A model generated the notes under the pieces. It worked only from the letters and a program-made list of their open reading frames with translations. It was not told where the DNA came from and searched no databases. A stretch of DNA of 64,000 bases from Paenisporosarcina antarctica (GTDB taxonomy: Bacteria > Bacillota > Bacilli > Bacillales_A > Planococcaceae). This document shows positions 50,640 through 57,949 of the stretch, one piece after another. The stretch spans positions 1,556,001 through 1,620,000 of the forward strand of contig NZ_CP038015.1 in assembly GCF_004367585.1 (NCBI RefSeq), in the 5' to 3' direction. A program made the position numbers and the translations under genes. Position 1 is the stretch's first letter. Each line of letters opens with the position of its first letter.

Positions 50640-53600
50640 GCCAGTTAACCTCCTTCATTTTCCGAACGGCTACGTATTCATCACGCTGGTTCCCAATCGG
50701 TCCATAGTAATTGAATCCGTAACTTAGTTGGGCATAGCCTCCAACCATTTGTGTCGGTTTAAGATGGATACGGGTAGGGGCGTTATGACTGCCTCCTCGT
50801 GTATCAGTAATCTCTGACCCTGGTACGTTAATGTGTTTGTCTTGAGCATGGTACATGAACATTGTCCCTCTTGGCATGCGATGGCTAACAACTGCACGGG
50901 CTGTAACAACACCGTTCCTGTTATATACTTCCAACCAGTCATTATCATCGATATTGTGTGCATCTGCGTCTTCATTGTTAAGCCAAACAGTTGGACCACC
51001 ACGGAATAATGTCAACATATGTTGATTATCTTGGTAAGTAGAGTGAATGTTCCACTTGCCATGTGGTGTTAAGTATCGCAACACTAGTGAGTCCATTCCG
51101 CCCTTCACTTTCTTATCATTCGGACCGAAAACCATTGGTGGTAATGTAGGTTTATAAATAGGTAAAGCTTCGCCAAACTGTAGGAAGATTTCATGATCAA
51201 TATAGAAATGCTGTCTTCCTGTTAATGTCCGGAATGGGACGAGACGTTCAATATTTGTTGTAAACGGTGAGTAGCGACGTCCTAACTTATTTGAACCGCT
51301 AAATACCGGTGTTGGAATGACTTCACGCGGCTGTACTGTGATGCTTTCAAAGGTGATTTTCTCTGCTGCTCGGTCTGCAGAAATATCTTTCAGTTCAACA
51401 CCTGTATCTTTTTCAGCTGATGCATATGCTTTTTGAGATACTCGACCGTTAGTCGCAGAAGATAAATTTAAAATAGCATCCGCTACTTGACGTGCTGTCT
51501 GAATTTTAGGTAAGCCGTTTTTGATTGTTTCATCATAAAATGTTCCGTTAATCTTTTTAAGCTCTTCATATTCTTCTGCTACTGAGAAACTGACACCATG
51601 TGCACCAGTTTTCCCGGTAGCCAAATTTGGTCCAAGCGTAATAAACTTGTCATAAATTTGTGTATAATCCCGCTCTACAATGCTAAAGTTCGGCATTGTT
51701 TTACCTGGGATAGCTTCGATTTCCCCTTTTGTCCAGTCTTTTACGAGTCCCATCGGCTGAGAAATTTCGCTCACAGTATCATGCGCGAGCGGTGTAGTGA
51801 CTAAATCTTTGTAAACACCTGGAAGATGTGTTTTCGACATTTCTGAGAATTTTTCTGCCAGTTTTTTATAAATGTCCCAATCAGAGCGAGATTCCCATAA
51901 TGGATTAACCGCTGGATTGAACGGATGAACAAATGGATGCATATCTGTTGAAGACAAGTCAGTTTTTTCATACCAAGTTGCAGCTGGTAAGACAATATCC
52001 GCATAGATGGGTGTAGATGTCATACGGAAATCAATGGCAACCATGAGATCGAGCTTCCCTTCAACATCCTCACGCCAAACGATTTCTTCCGGTTTGTCTT
52101 CCACATTTGGTGTGGCAAGAAGGCCGTCAGATGCCCCGAGTAAGTGCTTCATGAAATACTCTTGGCCTTTTGCTGAACTTGAAATTAAATTCGAGCGCCA
52201 AATAAAGAGTGTACGCGGGAAGTTTTCAGGTGCACCAGGGTCTTCGACAGAAAATTTAGCTTTGCGTGATTTAACTTGTTCAACTGTATGTTTGATAATT
52301 TCTTCATTTGAATGTTTGCCTAGCTTCGCAGCTTCTTCAGCAAACAATAAGCTGTTTTTATCGAACTGAGGATAGGAAGGTAACCAACCGAGACGCGCTG
52401 CCAGCACATTATAATCAGCTGGATGCTGATAACGCACATCACCTCCAAGTGGTGATTTCAGTGAATCAACCCCACTTTCCTCATATCTCCATTGTTCAGT
52501 CGCAAAGTAAAAGAACGATGTAGCATTTTGCAGACGTGGTGGACCTTGCCAGTCTTTAGCGAAAGCAATTGTCGACCACCCCTCAATTGGGCGGCATTTT
52601 TCTTGTCCAACGTAATGTGCCCAGCCCCCACCATTAACACCTTGTGAAGCAGTCAGCATAACCAAGTTTAAAATCGATCGATAAATAGTGTCACTATTAA
52701 ACCAATGGTTAATTCCAGCCCCCATGATAATCATTGAACGTCCGCCTGTATCGATGGCATTCTGAGCAAATTCACGCGCTATCTGAACAACGATTGATGC
52801 TTTTACACTCGTCACTTTTTCTTGCCAAGCGGGAGTGTAATGTGAGTTCTCATCATAATAATCCTTTGCATTATACGGGCTGTCGATTCTAGCAATCCCA
52901 TATTGGCTCATCATAAGGTCGTAAACTGTAGCTACAATGCGTTCAGAACCATCAGCAAGTGTTATTTTCTTCACCGGAATAATTCGTTTAAATATACCGT
53001 TTCCTGCATTATCGAAATATGGGAAAACGATTTCTACCCATTCTTCACCATGTCCTTCCACGCTGAGTGCTGGTTTGACTTGTGTTCCGTCTTCACGTTC
53101 AAGAATCAAGTTCCATTTCTTATCTTCTTCCCAACGTTGCCCCATAGTGCCATTCGGAATCATCATTTCATCTACTACCTCGTCGAAAATGACTGGCTTC
53201 CATTCTGCATGTTGAGAAGTGTCACCTAAATCACTCGCACGAAGGAAACGACCGCCTTTTAACGTATCTTCATGTGGGTCGAGCAGAATCATAAATGGCA
53301 TATCAGTATATTGTTTTGCATAATTGATGAACATTGGCTCTTGCCGTTCCTTATAAAATTCATCCAAGATTACATGAGTCATAGCTTGTGCTAATGCGGC
53401 ATCAGTTCCAGGATGAGGAGCAAGCCAGTTATCAGCAAATTTAACATTTTCCGCAAAATCCGGTGCTACTGAAACGACTTTAGTTCCTTTATAACGAACT
53501 TCGGTCATGAAATGTGCATCTGGTGTACGCGTCATCGGTACATTCGATCCCCACATAATTAAATATCCGGCATTGTACCAATCTGAAGATTCAGGAACGT

Positions 53601-54303
53601 CCGTTTGCTCTCCCCATATTTGTGGAGAAGCAGGTGGAAGATCAGCATACCAGTCATAAAAACTCAGCATTTGTCCTCCCAAAAGTGAGATGAAACGAGC
53701 TCCTGAAGCGTAGCTGACCATTGACATTGCTGGAATAGGTGTGAAACCTGCAATACGATCTGGTCCGAACTTTTGAATTGTGTAAATCAATTGAGCGGCA
53801 ATAAGTTGTAATGCGTCTTCCCAGTCAACACGGACATGTCCACCTTTTCCGCGGGCTGACTTGTAAAACTGGGCTTTTTCTGGATCTTCTACGATACTTG
53901 CCCAAGCTTCTACGGGATTTGGGTTAGATTTCAGAGCCGCTTTCCATAAGCGCCATAATTTCCCACGCATGTATGGGTATTTGACACGTAAAGGACTGTA
54001 TTCGTACCAAGAAAATGTTGCCCCCCGTGGACATCCGCGCGGTTCAAACTCTGGCATATCCGGTCCACATGAAGGGTAATCGATCTGTTGGTTTTCCCAA
54101 GTGATGATTCCGTTTTTCACAAAGACTTTCCAACTGCATGAACCTGTACAGTTTACGCCATGAGTCGTGCGGACCACTTTATCATGTGACCAACGCTGGC
54201 GGTACATATTCTCCCAATCTCTACTTTTCTCTTCTAGGATTGACCAGTTGCCTGAATAGCTTTCTATCGGTTTAAAAAAATTGAGACTAAATTTTTTCTT
54301 CAT
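50629..54303 (-). CDS. narG: Respiratory nitrate reductase alpha subunit
   Basis: NarG is the molybdenum (bis-MGD) catalytic subunit that reduces nitrate to nitrite inside the cell. It has 1224 residues from the chosen start. The FS0 cluster ligands His48, Cys52, Cys56 and Cys91 follow the E. coli pattern (HGVNCTGSC ... RGCPRGA). The Asp-ligand region with DVPESSDWYNAGYLIMWGSNVPMTRTPDAHF is conserved. There is no Tat signal, as expected for a cytoplasmic-facing enzyme. ATG 54303 is 11 bases from AAGGAG; the in-frame GTG 54315 overlaps that site. First gene of narGHJI. Confidence 0.97.
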   Translation of the reverse strand: MKKKFSLNFFKPIESYSGNWSILEEKSRDWENMYRQRWSHDKVVRTTHGVNCTGSCSWKVFVKNGIITWENQQIDYPSCGPDMPEFEPRGCPRGATFSWYEYSPLRVKYPYMRGKLWRLWKAALKSNPNPVEAWASIVEDPEKAQFYKSARGKGGHVRVDWEDALQLIAAQLIYTIQKFGPDRIAGFTPIPAMSMVSYASGARFISLLGGQMLSFYDWYADLPPASPQIWGEQTDVPESSDWYNAGYLIMWGSNVPMTRTPDAHFMTEVRYKGTKVVSVAPDFAENVKFADNWLAPHPGTDAALAQAMTHVILDEFYKERQEPMFINYAKQYTDMPFMILLDPHEDTLKGGRFLRASDLGDTSQHAEWKPVIFDEVVDEMMIPNGTMGQRWEEDKKWNLILEREDGTQVKPALSVEGHGEEWVEIVFPYFDNAGNGIFKRIIPVKKITLADGSERIVATVYDLMMSQYGIARIDSPYNAKDYYDENSHYTPAWQEKVTSVKASIVVQIAREFAQNAIDTGGRSMIIMGAGINHWFNSDTIYRSILNLVMLTASQGVNGGGWAHYVGQEKCRPIEGWSTIAFAKDWQGPPRLQNATSFFYFATEQWRYEESGVDSLKSPLGGDVRYQHPADYNVLAARLGWLPSYPQFDKNSLLFAEEAAKLGKHSNEEIIKHTVEQVKSRKAKFSVEDPGAPENFPRTLFIWRSNLISSSAKGQEYFMKHLLGASDGLLATPNVEDKPEEIVWREDVEGKLDLMVAIDFRMTSTPIYADIVLPAATWYEKTDLSSTDMHPFVHPFNPAVNPLWESRSDWDIYKKLAEKFSEMSKTHLPGVYKDLVTTPLAHDTVSEISQPMGLVKDWTKGEIEAIPGKTMPNFSIVERDYTQIYDKFITLGPNLATGKTGAHGVSFSVAEEYEELKKINGTFYDETIKNGLPKIQTARQVADAILNLSSATNGRVSQKAYASAEKDTGVELKDISADRAAEKITFESITVQPREVIPTPVFSGSNKLGRRYSPFTTNIERLVPFRTLTGRQHFYIDHEIFLQFGEALPIYKPTLPPMVFGPNDKKVKGGMDSLVLRYLTPHGKWNIHSTYQDNQHMLTLFRGGPTVWLNNEDADAHNIDDNDWLEVYNRNGVVTARAVVSHRMPRGTMFMYHAQDKHINVPGSEITDTRGGSHNAPTRIHLKPTQMVGGYAQLSYGFNYYGPIGNQRDEYVAVRKMKEVNWLEN

Positions 54304-54371
54304 CTTTACTATCACTCCTTTTCAAAATGAAAGACATTAAGGGTAATAACTTAAATCATTCGTATAGATTC

Positions 54372-54415
54372 ATTATGAAAGCCACTTCATCTAGTTCCCA
54401 TTAGGGAATGTCCTA
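54372..54415 (-). promoter_or_regulatory. narG promoter with NreC-type box
   Basis: TAGGG-AATG-TCCTA (54402-54415) matches TAGGG-N4-CCCTA at 9 of 10 fixed positions. On the minus strand a -10-like CATAAT (54377-54372) is 25 bp from the AGGG...TCCT core. No strong -35 is seen, as expected for an activated promoter. Confidence 0.65.
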
Positions 54416-54454
54416 TTGAACTACTGAAATTCCCTTGTTCCTTAATAAAATATA

Positions 54455-54487
54455 AAAAGCTTCCCATTATTTATTAGGGAAGCTTAC
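54455..54487 (-). terminator. Terminator of the mod operon
   Basis: On the minus strand AAGCTTCCC pairs exactly with GGGAAGCTT across TAATAAATAAT and continues into TTTATATTTT. The modC stop codon lies in the left arm. Confidence 0.75.
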
Positions 54488-55122
54488 GGTTGCAACTGTT
54501 CTGTCATCCTACCTTTTTCGATTCGAATACAACGTTTTGCGAGTTTTTGCGCATCGTCTATTCGATGTGTCACGAAAATGACAGGAATGCTCCACAGGTC
54601 GTGTATCCGCAACAGTTCATATTGGCAGCGACTTCTTGTTTCATCATCAAGTGCTGAAAAGGGTTCATCCAATAGTAGTAAATCTGGTTTGGCAGCAAGT
54701 GCTCGTGCAAGTGCCACTCGTTGCTTTTCACCACCCGAAATCTGGTGAGGATATTTTGATAAGAGCATGGAAATGTCGAGAATTTTTGTCAGTTCGCTTA
54801 TATGCGTTATATCATCGTTTCGTGATGTACCATATAGAATGTTTTGTTCAACAGAAAGATGAGGAAACAGTGCATAATCTTGAAACAAATAACCGACTCT
54901 TCGCTTTTGTATTTTTAAAGGTTTTTTACTTTCCTTATAAAAATCCGTGCCATGCAGGGATATCCCCCCTGCATCTGGTTGCATAATCCCAGCGATGCAA
55001 TTGAGTAAGGTTGTTTTTCCTGATCCCGATGATCCGACAACTGCTACTATTTCTTTCCCCATCTGAAACTGCATGTGCAATTCAAACTGCTCCAATTGTT
55101 TGCGGAAATCCACATTCAACAT
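54484..55122 (-). CDS. modC: Molybdate ABC transporter ATPase (ModC-like)
   Basis: This ATPase (212 residues) energises molybdate import. Walker A is GSSGSGKTT, with LFQDYALFPHLSVEQN, the signature ISGGEKQRVALARAL and Walker B LLLLDEPFSALD. It is shorter than E. coli ModC because the molybdate-sensing C-terminal domain is absent. ATG 55122 follows GGAAGGGAG; the frame open to 55221 overlaps modB and lacks a site there. Assignment to molybdate rests on modA/modB next to it and the Moco genes nearby. Confidence 0.9.
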   Translation of the reverse strand: MLNVDFRKQLEQFELHMQFQMGKEIVAVVGSSGSGKTTLLNCIAGIMQPDAGGISLHGTDFYKESKKPLKIQKRRVGYLFQDYALFPHLSVEQNILYGTSRNDDITHISELTKILDISMLLSKYPHQISGGEKQRVALARALAAKPDLLLLDEPFSALDDETRSRCQYELLRIHDLWSIPVIFVTHRIDDAQKLAKRCIRIEKGRMTEQLQP

Positions 55123-55127
55123 CCCCG

Positions 55128-55811
55128 TCACTCCCTTCCAATACGGTTCGTATTTTTTTTTCGCCAGTAATTCACCCATGTTATGGCCGTGACACCTACT
55201 GATGAAATTACGATGACCCAAAAAACGGCTTTCTCCATCTCGCCCGCTTCATATGCAAAGTAAATGGCGAGTGGAATCGTTTCCGTTACTCCAGGAATGT
55301 AACCTGCGATCATAAGAGTTGCTCCAAATTCACCAATGCCTCGAGCAAAGGATAGAATCAAGCCCGCCAGTATACCCGACCAGGCAAGCGGGAACGTGAT
55401 GGTCCGAAAAATATGCCACTCTGAAACTCCCATGGTCCGAGCCACGTTTTCCCAACGAGGATCTACTTTTTCAAAAGCAGCCATCACACTCTGATACATA
55501 AGTGGAAGTGACACAACAAATGAAGCGATTGCAGCACCAATCCATGAAAATACGATTTGAATGCCAAATATATCCTCAAGCAGTATACCGAAGGGTCCAT
55601 TCATGCCAAATAACACAATAAGTCCGAAACCAATAACAGTCGGGGGCAACACAAGTGGCAAGAGAATAAATGCGTCTATGGCACTTTTTCCGAAAAACTC
55701 GTGTCGGCTCATGAAGCGAGCTAGAATGAGGCTTGTGAAAAATACAAGAGTTGTTGAAACCGTTGCTACTTTCAGCGACAAGAAAAGGGGCGATAAATCG
55801 TAAGCAATCAT
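55128..55811 (-). CDS. modB: Molybdate ABC transporter permease
   Basis: ModB is the membrane subunit (227 residues, about five or six transmembrane helices). It contains the family block LILPLVLPPTVIGFGL in slightly varied form (AFILLPLVLPPTVIGFGL) and the coupling loop ARTMGVSEWHIFRTITFPLAWSGI. The start follows AAAGGGGG. It lies 5 bp before modC and 3 bp after modA in the same direction. Confidence 0.93.
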   Translation of the reverse strand: MIAYDLSPLFLSLKVATVSTTLVFFTSLILARFMSRHEFFGKSAIDAFILLPLVLPPTVIGFGLIVLFGMNGPFGILLEDIFGIQIVFSWIGAAIASFVVSLPLMYQSVMAAFEKVDPRWENVARTMGVSEWHIFRTITFPLAWSGILAGLILSFARGIGEFGATLMIAGYIPGVTETIPLAIYFAYEAGEMEKAVFWVIVISSVGVTAITWVNYWRKKNTNRIGRE

Positions 55812-55814
55812 GAA

Positions 55815-56576
55815 TTATCCCCCTTTAACCTTAGTGAACCCGTATTGTTCAAGAATTTTCTGGCCTTCTTTTCCTGTTAAAAACGTCAAAAATGCTTCTG
55901 CAACTTCTCTGTTTTGGGATTCTTCAGCTATGCCTGCTGGATAAATAATTGGGTGCTGAGCTTCAGGCAGTTCGCTGATAATTTTGATGTTTTGCGATAC
56001 CTTGGTATCAGAAAAATAGATAACGCCAAGCCCTGCATTGCCACTCTCGATATATGTAAGCACTTGGCGTGCATCTTTGGCATAAATCATTTTCCCTTTC
56101 AATGCTCCCCACAACTCAAGACTGTCGAGTGCTTGTTTTGTATATTCACCAAGTGGAACGCTTTTCGGTTCACCGATTGCGATGGTTTCATGAGTAGACA
56201 TCAACAACTGAGAAAAGTCATTACTTTCTGCGTGATTTAATGAAGCGAGAACGAGCCGGTTTTCTGCAAAAGGCATGACAGTTTCTTTTATAATCAACCC
56301 TTCATCAGCCAGTATATCCATATCTTTTAGGCTCGCTGACAGAAACACATCTGCAGGTGCTCCTTGATGAATTTGGCTTCTTAATTTTCCTGATGAAGCA
56401 AAGTTGAACATCAATTTAGTGTTCGGTTGTACTTTGCCGAATTCAATTTCTATAGCTAACATGGCTTCTTTGAGACTAGAGGCAGTTGAAATGACAAGTT
56501 CACTGTCACTATCTGTAGACGGTTTCCCACAAGCTACGAGTACGACTAACATCAATAAGAGAATCATATTTTTCAT
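55815..56576 (-). CDS. modA: Molybdate-binding lipoprotein
   Basis: ModA is the extracellular molybdate receptor (253 residues). A signal peptide with a lipobox LVVLVACG precedes the mature chain. The domain begins LVISTASSLKEAMLAIEIEFGK and has FASSGKLRSQIHQGAPADVFLSA, the ModA oxyanion-binding signatures. ATG 56576 follows AAGGAG at 6 bases; the frame open to 56597 has no site. First gene of modABC. Confidence 0.93.
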   Translation of the reverse strand: MKNMILLLMLVVLVACGKPSTDSDSELVISTASSLKEAMLAIEIEFGKVQPNTKLMFNFASSGKLRSQIHQGAPADVFLSASLKDMDILADEGLIIKETVMPFAENRLVLASLNHAESNDFSQLLMSTHETIAIGEPKSVPLGEYTKQALDSLELWGALKGKMIYAKDARQVLTYIESGNAGLGVIYFSDTKVSQNIKIISELPEAQHPIIYPAGIAEESQNREVAEAFLTFLTGKEGQKILEQYGFTKVKGG

Positions 56577-56650
56577 ACATATCTCCTTGGTCATCAAATG
56601 TAATGAATCGCAATTCAGTCAATACACTCGACTAAAAAGCGACTCCTATT

Positions 56651-57082
56651 TTATATAGTCTGTCTTACAAGATCAAAAAGAACGTTATTCTCAAGGTGTA
56701 TATGATGTAATGTATCTGCTTCAAGATCCGCTAGGCGTTTTAATACGAGTCGGTGCGTCCCGCACGCTTCTTCAGGCGGTTGAAAGCTATTTGTAATTTC
56801 ATTCAGTTCCTTGAATAAGTTCCCTGCATTTTCATGCTCGTCTTCAAGCTCTGTCAAATGAGGTTTTAACAAGTTTGCAGTATCGGAAGATGGATTTAGG
56901 AAAAATTCTATTATTAACGGAAAGACGTTATTGTCTTCATCATCTGTATGTTCAAGTAATTCTCTTTTCAAATGTTTAAAGATTTCGTTGACTCTGATGA
57001 TATGGGGGAAACGCTCTCCATGGACCTTTACGAGCTTCGTGACGTATGGAGTGAGTGCTGGAAGTTCTTCACGTAGTTTCAC
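56651..57082 (-). CDS. RIC/ScdA C-terminal part: hemerythrin domain, cut off by an in-frame stop
   Basis: This is the hemerythrin-like part of an iron-sulfur repair protein (RIC; ScdA in Staphylococcus, YtfE in E. coli). From KLREELPALTPYVTKLVKVHGERFP to PPEEACGTHRLVLKRLADLEADTLHHIHLENNVLFDLV it follows ScdA closely. It continues in the same frame as the N-terminal part, after an in-frame TAA at 57091-57089. The only start is GTG 57082, with no good ribosome binding site. That start lies after the Tyr-His pair, so the first iron-ligand His would be missing. Either reinitiation gives a second chain, or the gene is inactivated. Confidence 0.8.
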   Translation of the reverse strand: MKLREELPALTPYVTKLVKVHGERFPHIIRVNEIFKHLKRELLEHTDDEDNNVFPLIIEFFLNPSSDTANLLKPHLTELEDEHENAGNLFKELNEITNSFQPPEEACGTHRLVLKRLADLEADTLHHIHLENNVLFDLVRQTI

Positions 57083-57088
57083 ATGATA

Positions 57089-57346
57089 TTATTCTTGAAT
57101 ATGGGCAATCAGTTCCACAGGCTCCAGTGAAGACGGTATTTTTCTATCATGTTGGGCTTGTTTTTTTTCTGCTTCGAGGACTTGTGCCAGTACCTCTTCG
57201 ACGTCGAGTCCGCGTTCTTTTACTGCTTGATGTAAGGGGATTTTCCCGCCGCAACAGAAATCAATGCGTAATTCACGAAACAAATCGCCGGCTTTTGGAA
57301 CATCTTTTACAATATTGGAAACCGTTGTATCTATAGTTAAACTCAT
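57089..57346 (-). CDS. scdA: RIC/ScdA N-terminal part (DUF542/ScdA_N domain)
   Basis: This 85-residue product is the ScdA_N domain of the di-iron repair protein that restores Fe-S centres after nitric-oxide or oxidative damage. The hallmark DLFRELRIDFCCGGKIPLHQA carries the adjacent cysteines. The chain ends IAHIQE at a TAA, where ScdA proteins continue without interruption into the hemerythrin domain. ATG 57346 (or 57349) follows AGGAGG; upstream codons to 57379 are rejected. An NreC-type box lies upstream, so control by nitrate and oxygen is likely. Confidence 0.82.
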   Translation of the reverse strand: MSLTIDTTVSNIVKDVPKAGDLFRELRIDFCCGGKIPLHQAVKERGLDVEEVLAQVLEAEKKQAQHDRKIPSSLEPVELIAHIQE

Positions 57347-57384
57347 CATATATACCTCCTGTGAGTAATTTTTATTCAATTAGA

Positions 57385-57427
57385 ATACTAAATGGTTTGA
57401 CCGTTTCATCCAATCAGGGACTTCCCT
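57385..57427 (-). promoter_or_regulatory. ric/scdA promoter with NreC-type box
   Basis: AGGG-ACTT-CCCT (57416-57427) is a perfect core palindrome. On the minus strand a -10-like TAGTAT (57390-57385) is 25 bp away, the same geometry as narG and narK. Confidence 0.6.
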
Positions 57428-57437
57428 CTATCACTTG

Positions 57438-57484
57438 CGGGAATGTCCTAAGAGAGAAATTCTTCTGATTTCCTGTGATATACT
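57438..57484 (+). promoter_or_regulatory. Hemerythrin/SEC-C promoter with NreC-type half-conserved box
   Basis: GGGAATGTCCTA (57439-57450) is identical over 12 bases to the narG box. On the plus strand TATACT (57479-57484) is a likely -10, 29 bp from the box. The divergent ric box lies 10 bp away, so one region may serve both directions. Confidence 0.5.
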
Positions 57485-57523
57485 AAAAAAAATTGAATGA
57501 TAGAAAGAAAGGATGTTAGAAAC

Positions 57524-57949
57524 ATGTCTGGACCATCTTTACGACAAAAACATGCTCACCACGCGATTCATCAAGGAGGGCTATCGGGTGCCATTACAAA
57601 AACCGATGAAATGGAAGAGTTGTTAGCAGCAAAAGAATTTGAAGTGGCACGTCAAGCTGCAGATCACTTACTTGAATATTGGGAAACACGGATTCTTAGT
57701 CATGCTGACGCTGAAGAAGAAGACTTTTATAAAGAAGTGGTAGAGCAGAATCCCGATCTCTCAGAGGTTGTAGTAAAACTAACACGTGATCATGACCTAT
57801 TGCGAATTATTGCAACAGATATCAAACAAATGCTCAATGATGCTGGCCTCACTCTTGAAGTAGTGCAGCAATTCCACGCTCTTCTAGTGATTAATGCTAT
57901 ACATAGTCGAGATGAGGAACGGCTTTTACTCGGGGAACCAACGATATGA
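57524..57949 (+). CDS. Small hemerythrin-like protein
   Basis: This 141-residue helical protein has spaced histidines and acidic residues like a hemerythrin bundle: KHAHHAIHQGG, HLLEYWETRILSHADAEEEDFY, LTRDHDLLRII and NAIHSRDEERLL. The family is not certain. The ATG at 57524 follows AAAGGA at 10 bases; the upstream ATG 57497 has no site. It is divergent from ric and shares its NreC-box region, suggesting a role in nitric-oxide or nitrate metabolism (inference). Its end overlaps the SEC-C gene (ATGA), so the two products are translationally coupled. Confidence 0.72.
   Translation: MSGPSLRQKHAHHAIHQGGLSGAITKTDEMEELLAAKEFEVARQAADHLLEYWETRILSHADAEEEDFYKEVVEQNPDLSEVVVKLTRDHDLLRIIATDIKQMLNDAGLTLEVVQQFHALLVINAIHSRDEERLLLGEPTI

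Noticed and set aside
57089-57091. The in-frame TAA in ric as a recoding site for selenocysteine or pyrrolysine
   Set aside because: Those amino acids use UGA and UAG, not UAA, and no inserted element is visible; inactivation, read-through or error is more likely.
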